A stretch of DNA of 64,000 nucleotides from assembly GCA_026129905.1 (NCBI GenBank), contig JAHCHE010000001.1, forward strand, positions 248,001 through 312,000. The letters run 5' to 3'. Under the pieces are notes generated by a model. It was not told where the DNA came from, ran no database searches, and saw only the letters and a program-made list of their open reading frames with translations. Origin of the DNA: Bryobacteraceae bacterium. GTDB taxonomy: Bacteria > Acidobacteriota > Terriglobia > Bryobacterales > Bryobacteraceae. Positions within the stretch are counted from its first letter, which is position 1. Each line of letters starts with the position of its first letter. Position numbers and translations under genes: made by a program. Shown in pieces: positions 1 through 8,216 of this stretch.

Positions 1-18
1 GACACGTGCGTCCGCGCG

Positions 19-663
19 CTAGAAGGTCCTCGGGCTTGGCAGCGGTTCAACCTTCAGCTTGTCCATGATATCGGCGACGTAGTTGCGAGTCTCCGGTATC
101 GGAGGCAGTCCTCCGTATGTGTCCACCCGCCCCGGTCCGGCGTTATACGCCGCCAGCGCCAGGCCGATATTACCCGCATACCGATCCAGCATCAGACCGA
201 GAAACCTCGCCCCGGCCGAGATATTCTCCTTGGGATCGAACGGGTCCTGAACCCCGAGATCGGCCGCCGTGCCCGGCATGAGCTGCATCAGGCCCTGGGC
301 GCCCTTTGGGGAAACCGCGCACGGCTGAAAATCCGACTCGCGGCTGATGACGGCCCGCAACAGGTCCGGCGTAAAGCCTTCCCGCCTTGCCGTATCCTCG
401 ATATACGCCTGAAGCTGGGCGGGGGGTATGCGTTCACACCCCTGCGAGACTTCGTCAACCATGTCCGCCTCCGTTAGCCAGCGCGTCGTAAACCAGCCGT
501 CCGGCGACGCCTTCACGCTGGCTGCCTGAACGGCAATCGACGCTTTCTGTTTGGAGATCGAGCTTTCCATTGCGCGCCGCATCGCGTCGTAAGGATCGGG
601 CGTCTGGCTGAACGCCTCGGCGGCGAGGGTCAGGTTGCAGAGGAGAAGGGCGCGCCATTGCAT
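19..663 (-). CDS. Secreted lytic transglycosylase (SLT domain)
   Basis: This protein probably cleaves the glycan strands of peptidoglycan in the periplasm. The chosen ATG (663) is followed by a short hydrophobic signal-like stretch (MQWRALLLCNLTLAAEAFS); a longer open frame upstream would put basic, non-signal sequence in front of it. The C-terminal half carries the goose-lysozyme-like SLT fold. The catalytic Glu lies in ISRESDF, followed by GAQGLMQLMPGTA and the AYNAGPG motif. It ends 64 bp after the upstream secreted gene on the same strand, so the two may be co-transcribed. The family call is firm; the exact cleavage type is not known. Confidence 0.9.
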   Translation of the reverse strand: MQWRALLLCNLTLAAEAFSQTPDPYDAMRRAMESSISKQKASIAVQAASVKASPDGWFTTRWLTEADMVDEVSQGCERIPPAQLQAYIEDTARREGFTPDLLRAVISRESDFQPCAVSPKGAQGLMQLMPGTAADLGVQDPFDPKENISAGARFLGLMLDRYAGNIGLALAAYNAGPGRVDTYGGLPPIPETRNYVADIMDKLKVEPLPSPRTF

Positions 664-727
664 CAAGGAGTGAATCGGCCTCGAGACGACGGAACTACAG
701 GCTTGAAAGCAGCCGCGGCGAAGCGGC

Positions 728-1999
728 TTACGGCTCCACCCGCCAGAGCATTCGCAAGCCCTTGTCAACGATAGGGTTTTTGGCGTACCAATGCAGGACG
801 CCTTGCCCGCGTTGCTGCTCGTTCACCAGGATCTGCATAAAGGCCTTCTTTCGCTTGCGGTCGAAGACCGGGTCCATTCGCTTCGCCTGCTCCACCAGTC
901 CGGGCGACGGTCCGGCTTTTTGCATCGTGGCGCGAAACTCCGCCCGTTTGTTGCCGAACTCGAGAGCATAAAACTCCAGCCCGACAATGAAGTGGTCGAC
1001 GGGCTGATCGTACCGCTCCAGCCGCACCACGCGCCCGATGACGGTGGCGCCTCGCGGAACGACGATGCTGGCGCCCTCCTTCACCGTGCTGGCCACCACC
1101 GCGTGAACCGGGTCGCCCAGCGCCGCCCGCTGCGGGTCGATGGCGGCCTCGAGCGTCAGCTCAAGGTCGGTTCGCGGCGCAAGCCTCAAGCTCTCGACCC
1201 CGGCCGCCAGTTGCGGCGCCTCGCCGGGCGTCTCTTGAAACGAGATGCTCGATTCGCCGACGTACTGCCGGCACTGGCTGAAGGTCGCCCGGTTGCGCGT
1301 GGCGTCTCCGGTCAGGCTGACCATATTCAGTTCCGACGCGGCCGGCAACAGAAAGCTGGTGCTGCCGATCTCCATTCGCTCATACCGCATCTCGTCGGTG
1401 GTGAGCGCCACGCCGAGTTCCTCCGGGATGTCGTCCACCTCGACCTTGAGTCTCGCGACGTCCAGCGTTTCGGCGTCCGCCCAGAACGAGCCGTAGAACG
1501 GCACCAGCGCCTCCCGCGGCTGCACCCGCAGCCGGTACGTGCTCCGCTCCGCCGGCACATCGAAGTCATAGCGATAGGTCCGTTTTCCGTCGAGCGTCTC
1601 CTCGCCTTTGAACTCGAACGCCGGCGCGCGCGACAGGAAGACGTTGCGGGCGTGCAGGCCGAACGCGCCGTTGCCGATGGTCCCCCGCTGGACCATGTCG
1701 GTGACGTCCCGTTCCTCAAAGCGGGCCGAGTCCGGCCAGGCGAAGAGCTCGCGGTCCCCCACCAGGCCGACTTCCAGGCGCAGCGTGTCGAGCGGCTGCA
1801 TCTCGGATTTCGCATCCGGCCTCCGGCTCCGCTGGATCGTTTGGACGCAGATATAATCGGGCAGGCGATCCAGGTTCTGCTTCGCTCTCTCCTGGATTTG
1901 GCCCAGCAACTCGTCCGCTTCGAGCGGCGACTGGCCCTCCATCGCCACGCCCGCCGCCCAGACCAGGCACAACGCGATCCTCCACCCCATGGTCCACAT
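728..1999 (-). CDS. Secreted protein of unknown function
   Basis: I do not recognise a named family. The product is about 423 residues with an N-terminal hydrophobic signal (GWRIALCLVWAAGVAM). The ATG at 1999 has an AGGA about 11 bases upstream; ATG 1990 and 2032 are alternatives. The C-terminal part (GASIVVPRGATVIGRVVRLERY) resembles a small beta domain seen in secreted acidobacterial proteins. The N-terminal part mentions no catalytic motif that I can see. It lies directly upstream of the lytic transglycosylase, so a cell-envelope role is possible but is inference. Confidence 0.6.
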   Translation of the reverse strand: MWTMGWRIALCLVWAAGVAMEGQSPLEADELLGQIQERAKQNLDRLPDYICVQTIQRSRRPDAKSEMQPLDTLRLEVGLVGDRELFAWPDSARFEERDVTDMVQRGTIGNGAFGLHARNVFLSRAPAFEFKGEETLDGKRTYRYDFDVPAERSTYRLRVQPREALVPFYGSFWADAETLDVARLKVEVDDIPEELGVALTTDEMRYERMEIGSTSFLLPAASELNMVSLTGDATRNRATFSQCRQYVGESSISFQETPGEAPQLAAGVESLRLAPRTDLELTLEAAIDPQRAALGDPVHAVVASTVKEGASIVVPRGATVIGRVVRLERYDQPVDHFIVGLEFYALEFGNKRAEFRATMQKAGPSPGLVEQAKRMDPVFDRKRKKAFMQILVNEQQRGQGVLHWYAKNPIVDKGLRMLWRVEP

Positions 2000-2069
2000 T
2001 ATAGGTCGAATCCTCGGTAAATAGACCTCCAAAATGGACGAAGTGCATCAAGGGAAAAGGAGAGCCGGT

Positions 2070-2747
2070 CTATAGGCCGCCGGGCGCCTCAAAGCGGCGG
2101 CGGTCCTCCGCTGCCAGTTCGGCGTGGCCGAACTCCTCCAGCAGCGAGCGGATGACGAACTTATACTCCAGTTCCGGCCGCAACAGAAGCTCCCGAACTT
2201 GCTCTGATAGGTCGCGCAGCAGGATTTTGACGTGTGCCATCCGTTCCAACCGCGCCTCGCACAATCCCCCACGCTGCAAGCCGCAGATTTCGATAGACTT
2301 CAACGCGCGTTCTCTCCGTTCCCGATCGAAATCCAATGTCGGGTGTGGTTCAAGCTGGCCGTTCGTCCGATTGAACCATAGGAATAGTTCCGGGTCCTCC
2401 TCGTCGGGTTTCAACAAGAGGCCCTTGTGATCGACGTCCACCTTGCTCTGGTTGCACAAGCGGCAGGCGGGAAAGAGATTCGTCCAATCGAACGCGCGCT
2501 CAGGGTGGATTCTCTTCGGATGGTAGTGTTCGATCTCAACCGGAGTGTCCTTCTCCAGTTGACTTTCGCAGTAGACGCACTTCCCGTGGGCAAGCTTTCT
2601 CAACGCCTGGCGGAGAACCTTCTTCGCGTTCTTCGTCGCCCAATCCCGGCAGTCGCCTCCTCGAAGGATCGCCTGCCAGCGCCGCGTCCATCGCTCCTGG
2701 TCTTCCAGACACGCGGCAGGCGCCTCGCAACGTGGCGTTCGAACCAT
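2070..2747 (-). CDS. ptuB: PtuB-like HNH endonuclease (Septu-type defence)
   Basis: A 225-residue HNH nuclease. The zinc/active-site motif is visible as CVYC (C57, C60), EIEHYHPK (H74, H76), N90 in NLFPACRLCNQSK, and C95/C98. This is the layout of the family typified by PtuB, the HNH effector of Septu and retron-Ec78 systems, and the length fits. The start lies 5 bp after the stop of the ATPase gene, which is the usual ptuA-ptuB order. No reverse transcriptase or retron RNA is visible nearby, so this looks like stand-alone Septu. The nuclease call is firm; the defence role is inferred from family and pairing. Confidence 0.8.
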   Translation of the reverse strand: MVRTPRCEAPAACLEDQERWTRRWQAILRGGDCRDWATKNAKKVLRQALRKLAHGKCVYCESQLEKDTPVEIEHYHPKRIHPERAFDWTNLFPACRLCNQSKVDVDHKGLLLKPDEEDPELFLWFNRTNGQLEPHPTLDFDRERRERALKSIEICGLQRGGLCEARLERMAHVKILLRDLSEQVRELLLRPELEYKFVIRSLLEEFGHAELAAEDRRRFEAPGGL

Positions 2748-2752
2748 GGCGG

Positions 2753-4096
2753 TTATCGGATGGACTCTGGAACGCCGCCTACCAAGCTCGCCAGACCATC
2801 TGGCGCGCCCACGATCAATCTGAGTTCTTCGCTCCTCTCCGAGAGAACTCTCGTGAGTTCATCGAGACGCCGAGCGTCGTCAGGACGGAGGCGTCGTGCG
2901 GCTTGAAGCCGCTTCAGCCGGTTCCACTCGTTGAGCTCCTCCTCGGTTTGCGGATCGAACTTGCTCTCCACGTCGAAAATATCTTTCATCGTTGCGTTGA
3001 TGCTTTGACCGAACGGGGCGTCCACGGGCGGCCGCGCCCGGAACTTTGCGTTCCCGTCGCGTTCGAGCACGTGCACGCGAGCCTCGCGGCAGGATGTAAT
3101 CACGAACGGCGAATGCGTTGTAACAATGATCTGGACCTTCGGGAGCGCCGCCCGGAGCGCCGGCAGAACGCACCTCTGCCACCGGGGGTGCAAGTGCGCA
3201 TCAACCTCGTCAATAAGCAGGACCCCCTCCCTTTCCGACTTTGCCAGTTCCAGCCGGTTCATGAAATCGGCCAACCATCCGAGTAACACCCGCACGCCGT
3301 CCGGAAGCTGCGAAAAATCGAGGGCTTCCCCTCGCAGGCGCACTCGAGGCTCAATCGCGGGCGTATCGTAATCCACGTCGATATGGACTTCCTCTTTGAA
3401 GATCGCCGACAAGCCAGCGTCAAGATCCGTCAGCCATTGGTCGAACACCTCGGGTGAACGGCGTCTCTTGGCGGCGATTGCGCTCTTGCTGAACAGCCCG
3501 ACAAGCCAAGCCTGAACCGCTTCATTGCTCACGGTTGATTCGAACGCCAGTGCATCTTTCCGGGGGTCGCTTCGCGATTGGGCAGGGTTGGGCTTCTCCA
3601 GGTGCTTCAACGCGCGCGATGGCGCATACGCGGCGACCAGTGGCGGCGGTTCGATCCGTTCGTGCCAGAGGACATAGCGATGTACTAGGAATTGATTAGG
3701 TTCTGAGGCAATCGGTGATCCCCCCAGGTATCGACGCTTGAATCCTTCATTTTGGCCAAGCATCCTCTCGACCCATGAGGTCGAGATGTTTATCGAGGCG
3801 TGCCGCGTCACCTCCCGCACTGCTACAAGACCGGCGTATTTTGATCCGCCGAAGAAGAGCGCCACGCGCGGGTTCGGGCGCCCTTTGATGAGATGCCACC
3901 ACTCCCCCTGATCGAAGCCTGTGCCGGCGTCATCGAGCGCCCACGCAAGCGCCCGCAGGGCAGTTGATTTGCCGGATCCGTTCACCCCGGCGACGATGTG
4001 GGGCCCCAGGTGAGGATTCCCCGTCCCGTCCGAGAGATCGAGATCCAGCTTCTCGAACGGGCCTACGCCTTCCGCCACCAGACGCAGGATTGCCAT
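2753..4096 (-). CDS. ptuA: PtuA-like AAA/ABC ATPase (Septu-type defence)
   Basis: An ABC/SMC-type ATPase of 447 residues. Walker A GVNGSGKS is at residues 37-44, a signature-like region (QLPDGVR) near 263-269, Walker B LLIDE at 293-297 and the switch histidine in TTHSP at 326-330. In Septu systems such an ATPase controls the partner HNH nuclease. It is somewhat shorter than the roughly 500-550 residues I associate with PtuA, with a compact middle region. It is transcribed away from comF across a 0.2-kb intergenic gap and directly precedes the HNH gene. Other OLD-like or AAA_21 systems are possible, but the HNH partner favours Septu. Confidence 0.78.
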   Translation of the reverse strand: MAILRLVAEGVGPFEKLDLDLSDGTGNPHLGPHIVAGVNGSGKSTALRALAWALDDAGTGFDQGEWWHLIKGRPNPRVALFFGGSKYAGLVAVREVTRHASINISTSWVERMLGQNEGFKRRYLGGSPIASEPNQFLVHRYVLWHERIEPPPLVAAYAPSRALKHLEKPNPAQSRSDPRKDALAFESTVSNEAVQAWLVGLFSKSAIAAKRRRSPEVFDQWLTDLDAGLSAIFKEEVHIDVDYDTPAIEPRVRLRGEALDFSQLPDGVRVLLGWLADFMNRLELAKSEREGVLLIDEVDAHLHPRWQRCVLPALRAALPKVQIIVTTHSPFVITSCREARVHVLERDGNAKFRARPPVDAPFGQSINATMKDIFDVESKFDPQTEEELNEWNRLKRLQAARRLRPDDARRLDELTRVLSERSEELRLIVGAPDGLASLVGGVPESIR

Positions 4097-4306
4097 GCCT
4101 ACCTCCTCGCCCAGTTTACCTTGGAGGCGAGCGCCAGTCGCGGGAGGATTGAAATAGAACCCCCGTAATCGCTGCGTACCCCCCCTGTAACCACGACGCG
4201 GCGTTCGCCGTCTGCTCCTGGTGTAAACTGAAGATGTTTACGGAGGTGGGTCTTCTCCAGTAGACGCGCGGATACAGCGCTCGCCACATCGCCGCCGTCT
4301 GTCATC

Positions 4307-5092
4307 CTGAGACTGGTCCGTTCGCTCTTCGCCCTCGTCTTTCCCGAAGATTGCCGCGTCTGCGGCGAGCCCCTGCAAGAAATCAGCCGGATTCCGGTCT
4401 GCGGCCGGTGCCTCGGCGCTCCCGAAGCGCTGACGGCGGACTATCACTGTAGCTGCTGCCGCACGCCGTTTCTGACCCCGCATCCGCTGGACGAGCAGGG
4501 CCGGTGCGGGCTCTGCCGGCGCGGCTGGAACGGTTTTGACGCCGCCTATACCTTCGGTTCGTACGAAGGCGTATTGCGGGAGTTGGTTCACCTGTTCAAG
4601 TACGGCGGAATCCGGACGCTGGACGAGCCGCTGGGGAAAATGATGGGCGCCGCTCTCCCCGTCGATGAGCGCTTCGACGTGATCGTGCCCATGCCGCTCC
4701 ACTGGTGGCGGCGTTGGCGGCGTGGATACAACCAGGCGCGGCTGCTGGCCAACGTGCTGAGCCGGCGGACCGGGCTGCCGGTACGCGAGGCGGCGCAACG
4801 CAAGCGGGCAACGGCCGCCCAGGCGGGCCTCAGCAACTCCGAACGGCGGCGCAACGTGGCCGGGGCATTCTCGTCCAGGCGCCGGGCGGCCCTGGAAGGC
4901 CGCAGGGTGCTCCTGGTGGACGACGTTTTCACCACGGGCGCTACGGCCAGCGCGTGCGCGGCGGCGTTGAAACGGGCCGGCGCGGCGCACGTTTCGGTAC
5001 TCGCGCTCGCCCGGACGGATCGCCGGATGTACGCGGAACCGCGTCCGGCGGCGCAACCGGCGCAGTCGGCGGCGGCGGGAGCGAACGGATGA
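4307..5092 (+). CDS. comF: ComF-family phosphoribosyltransferase-like protein
   Basis: ComF proteins are linked to DNA uptake and have an N-terminal zinc ribbon and a PRPP-binding domain. Here four CxxC pairs are seen (CRVC, CGRC, CSCC, CGLC), followed by the PRPP loop [16 protein letters not shown]. The start is uncertain: the frame is open from 4232 but holds no ATG, GTG or TTG before the cysteines. CTG at 4307 is used here only as a placeholder, and TTG 4574 would delete the zinc ribbons. A strong GGAGG at 4242 is followed by no usable start codon. The stop overlaps the next gene as ATGA. Zinc-ribbon conservation shows translation must begin upstream of 4320. Confidence 0.8.
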   Translation: MRLVRSLFALVFPEDCRVCGEPLQEISRIPVCGRCLGAPEALTADYHCSCCRTPFLTPHPLDEQGRCGLCRRGWNGFDAAYTFGSYEGVLRELVHLFKYGGIRTLDEPLGKMMGAALPVDERFDVIVPMPLHWWRRWRRGYNQARLLANVLSRRTGLPVREAAQRKRATAAQAGLSNSERRRNVAGAFSSRRRAALEGRRVLLVDDVFTTGATASACAAALKRAGAAHVSVLALARTDRRMYAEPRPAAQPAQSAAAGANG

Positions 5093-5616
5093 CGCGGAGC
5101 AACGGATTGCACCAACCGGTCCTGGTGTTGAACGCCAGCTACGAGCCGATCAACGTCTGCGCCGCGCGCCGCGCCCTGGTGCTGGTGCTCAAGGGCGTCG
5201 CGTCCACGCTGGAGCAGTCGCAGCGGTTCGTCGCTTCCGAGCGCGCGCGCCTGCCGCTGCCGTCGGTGATCCGACTGCTCGAATACCGGCGCATCCCCCA
5301 CCAGAGCCGCGCGCTGACGCGGAAGAACATCTTGCTGCGCGACCGCTACACCTGCCAGTACTGCCTGAAGAGCGTGCCGGCCGGCGAGTTGACGATGGAT
5401 CACGTGCTCCCGCGCTCGCGGGGCGGCGCCTCGAGCTGGGAAAACCTGGTAGCCTGCTGCATCCCCTGCAACAACCATAAGGGCAGCCGGACGCCGGACG
5501 AAGCCGGGATGCGCCTGGCCCGCCTGCCGCGCCCGTTCACGCTGCACACCAGCCGCCACCTGATGCGCCTGCTCGGCCACAGCGACGATCAGTGGCGCAA
5601 GTACCTCTTCTATTGA
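5089..5616 (+). CDS. HNH endonuclease family protein
   Basis: A 175-residue protein with a full HNH core: CQYC, then [19 protein letters not shown] and CNNHKG. The N-terminal part ([13 protein letters not shown]) is typical of the small chromosomal HNH family common in acidobacteria, cyanobacteria and actinobacteria, whose role is not established. Its ATG overlaps the comF stop as ATGA, so the two are translationally coupled and a DNA-processing role is plausible. The frame runs upstream through comF in another phase, but the sequence before 5089 is a shadow. Confidence 0.88.
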   Translation: MTRSNGLHQPVLVLNASYEPINVCAARRALVLVLKGVASTLEQSQRFVASERARLPLPSVIRLLEYRRIPHQSRALTRKNILLRDRYTCQYCLKSVPAGELTMDHVLPRSRGGASSWENLVACCIPCNNHKGSRTPDEAGMRLARLPRPFTLHTSRHLMRLLGHSDDQWRKYLFY

Positions 5617-5766
5617 GCAAGTCGTCCCGCGTCTCGGGCTCTTTAGACCAGACGGTAAGGATCTTGCGCCTCCCGGCCTAAGTAAGTGTCCGCATGGGTT
5701 CGGCGGCTTTGTCTGATTGATGCCGCCGGACGGCGCGCGTAGAATCGAGACTGAGGAGAGAGAACG

Positions 5767-6198
5767 ATGCTGGCGAGCATACTGATCATCGCGGTTTCGA
5801 CGGCGCTCTTCCTCTATTGGTTCCGCTATACCTGCCTTCTGATCCTCTCCACCCGTACGAACAGGGATTACAGCCTTGACGTGGCGGCGGCCAAGCAGTT
5901 GAGCTTTCCCGGCTTCTCGCCGGGCGAGATGGCGTCGGCCGCCGGCGCAGAACTGGCCGCTATCCAGAAGTCGCTCGATCGCGACTACCGGGTGGTGACC
6001 TCGCTTCTCCGCCAGATGGGCGAAGTGGAAATCGGCGGCAACTCGCTGGAGCACATGATGCTTCGCGTGGACTTCCGGCTAATGAGCGCGGTGTACCGGG
6101 TGTCGAAATCCCGGGCGGCGCTGGCCGAGATGTGCCAGGTGGTGGCACACATAGCGAATCGATGCGGGGAGCGTTCCGCCGTCATGGCGCGAATGTGA
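5767..6198 (+). CDS. Small membrane-anchored protein of unknown function
   Basis: A 143-residue protein with one N-terminal membrane segment (MLASILIIAVSTALFLYWF) and a soluble, probably cytoplasmic helical remainder. The start is supported by GAGGAGAG 5-12 bases before the ATG. I do not recognise a domain. It lies just upstream of the MoxR operon on the same strand and could be part of it, but its function cannot be read from sequence. Confidence 0.65.
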   Translation: MLASILIIAVSTALFLYWFRYTCLLILSTRTNRDYSLDVAAAKQLSFPGFSPGEMASAAGAELAAIQKSLDRDYRVVTSLLRQMGEVEIGGNSLEHMMLRVDFRLMSAVYRVSKSRAALAEMCQVVAHIANRCGERSAVMARM

Positions 6199-6243
6199 TT
6201 GCGACGGACTTAGCCCGGCCGCGGTCAACGCTAGAATGATGAT

Positions 6244-7239
6244 GTGCAGTCCGATACCGCTCTCCACGAATCTGTCGCGCGCCTGAACGAAGTTCGCTCC
6301 GAAATCGGCAAGGTCATCGTCGGCCAGCAGGACGCCGTCGATGGCGTCCTGATCTGTCTTCTGTCCGGGGGCCACGTGCTGCTGGAAGGCGTGCCCGGCC
6401 TTGGCAAGACCACCCTCTTGCGCACTCTCGCCCGTGTCCTCCACCTGAAGTATTCGCGCATTCAGTTCACGCCGGACCTGATGCCCGCCGACATCGTCGG
6501 CAGCATGATCATCGAAGCGGACGAACGCGGATCCAAGGCGCTCCGTTTTCAGCCGGGGCCGATTTTCGCGCACCTCGTGCTGGCGGACGAGATCAACCGC
6601 GCCACTCCGAAGACGCAGTCGGCGCTGCTGGAAGCGATGCAGGAGCGGACGGTGACCAGCGGATCGAGCAGCCACCAGTTGGAAGCGCCGTTCCTGGTGA
6701 TGGCCACCCAGAACCCCATCGAGATGGAGGGCACGTATCCGCTGCCGGAGGCGCAACTCGACCGCTTCCTGATGAAGATCCTGGTGAACTATCCATCGCG
6801 CGAGGAACTGAGCCTGATCGTGGACCGGACGATTCAACGCGAAGAGATCCGGCTGCAAACGTCGATGGCGCGCGAGACGATCCTCGAGTTACGCTCGGTA
6901 TGCCGCGACATCCTGGTGGCGCCGCACGTTCAGGAGTACGCGATCGATCTCGTGCTGGCGACGCAGCCCGGCAGCGGCTCGGCCCACGAGTTATCGAAGA
7001 AGTATATCCGCTACGGAAGTTCGCCCCGGGGCGCGCAGGCGCTGGTGGAATGCGGGCGCGCGCTCGCCTTGCTGCGCGGCCGCTACAACCTGAGCATCGA
7101 CGACTTACGGGAGCTCGCCCCGGCAGTACTGCGGCACCGCATCATATTGAACTTCGACGCTCACGCCGATGGCCAGACGGCGGATGGAATCCTCGACGAA
7201 ATCATTCGCGGCCTGCCGGTTCCCCGCGGCCGCGGCTGA
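6244..7239 (+). CDS. MoxR-family AAA+ ATPase
   Basis: A MoxR chaperone-like ATPase of 331 residues. Walker A is GVPGLGKT, Walker B LVLADEINRA, with sensor sequence ATQNPIEMEGTYPLPEAQLDRF. The MoxR family assists maturation of protein complexes, often together with von Willebrand factor A (VWA) proteins. The start is GTG 6244; three ATGs just before it are out of frame. It heads an operon of DUF58, BatA-like and VWA proteins, the classic MoxR/Bat arrangement, in which it probably acts on those VWA partners at the membrane. Confidence 0.92.
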   Translation: MQSDTALHESVARLNEVRSEIGKVIVGQQDAVDGVLICLLSGGHVLLEGVPGLGKTTLLRTLARVLHLKYSRIQFTPDLMPADIVGSMIIEADERGSKALRFQPGPIFAHLVLADEINRATPKTQSALLEAMQERTVTSGSSSHQLEAPFLVMATQNPIEMEGTYPLPEAQLDRFLMKILVNYPSREELSLIVDRTIQREEIRLQTSMARETILELRSVCRDILVAPHVQEYAIDLVLATQPGSGSAHELSKKYIRYGSSPRGAQALVECGRALALLRGRYNLSIDDLRELAPAVLRHRIILNFDAHADGQTADGILDEIIRGLPVPRGRG

Positions 7240-7328
7240 TCGCGCCGCGCCGGACTGCGCGATCTCTTCCCGCCGGACGGCGCCGGTGAACACCCGCCTA
7301 TACTGTTAGTAGATACCCGCGGAGATTC

Positions 7329-8216
7329 TTGTTGGACCAGCAGGTTCTGATCGATCGAGACTTCCTCGAAAAACTGGAGCGACTGGCGATCCACTGGCAG
7401 AAGTCTTTTCCTGGCCTGGTGGGAGGCCATAATCCGTCCCGTTACTCGGGGCCGGGCCAGGAGTTTCTCGACCACCGCCATTTTCATCACGGCGACGACC
7501 TGCGCGGCGTCAACTGGCGCGCCTACCTGCGGTTCGAAAAGCTGTTCATGAAGATGTTCCACATCGAGCCGCGCATCCCGGTGCGCTTGCTGCTCGATTC
7601 CAGCCAATCGATGGCCACCGCGGACGGCGCGAAGTTCCACTACGCGCGGCGGTTGGCGGCGGCGTTGTGCTACATCGGACTGGTGCGTCTCGATACCATC
7701 GTCGTGCACCCGTTCTCGCAAGGTCTGGGGGACGCGTTCTCGTGCTGGGGCGGCCGGCACCGCTTCGCGCCGATGGTGGATTTCCTGACGGCGCTGCGGC
7801 CGCAAGGCGCCACCAGCTATCACCAGGTAGTGCGGCAATTCAGCTCGAAATATCTTCAGCGCGGGCTTCTGATCGTGATCTCGGATTTTCTCGACGATGA
7901 GGGCTCGGAAAAGCCGTTGCAGTACCTGGCCGACTATGGTCACGAACTGTTCCTGATCCAGGTTTGGGACGAAGAAGACCGGACCCCGCCGTGGGACGGC
8001 GAACTGCGGCTCACCGACGCCGAGACCGGGAGCGTGCAGGACATCGATTTCGACTCCAGCTCGCGAGCCCGGTATACCGAACTGTTCGACGAATACGCGC
8101 GCGGGCTCCAGCGCGTGGCCATGGGCAGCGGCGGCCGCTACGCCGGCCTCTCCACCTCGATTTCCATCGACGAAGCTATCTTCGGACCGGTGGCGCGCGT
8201 CAGAGGAGTACAGTGA
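7329..8216 (+). CDS. DUF58 domain protein (VWA-like) of the MoxR operon
   Basis: A 295-residue DUF58 protein. The landmark region is HHGDDLRGVNWRAYLRF, followed by the VWA-like strand VRLLLDSSQSM with a metal-site DxSxS. Initiation is at TTG 7329 or TTG 7332; GGAG at 7321-7324 suits 7332 better. DUF58 proteins sit next to MoxR in most genomes and are probably its client or partner. The stop overlaps the next start (TGATG), so expression is coupled. Confidence 0.88.
   Translation: MLDQQVLIDRDFLEKLERLAIHWQKSFPGLVGGHNPSRYSGPGQEFLDHRHFHHGDDLRGVNWRAYLRFEKLFMKMFHIEPRIPVRLLLDSSQSMATADGAKFHYARRLAAALCYIGLVRLDTIVVHPFSQGLGDAFSCWGGRHRFAPMVDFLTALRPQGATSYHQVVRQFSSKYLQRGLLIVISDFLDDEGSEKPLQYLADYGHELFLIQVWDEEDRTPPWDGELRLTDAETGSVQDIDFDSSSRARYTELFDEYARGLQRVAMGSGGRYAGLSTSISIDEAIFGPVARVRGVQ

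Noticed and set aside
4588-6054. A 488-residue frame antisense to comF and the HNH gene
   Set aside because: Shadow of real genes with CxxC and HNH motifs on the plus strand.
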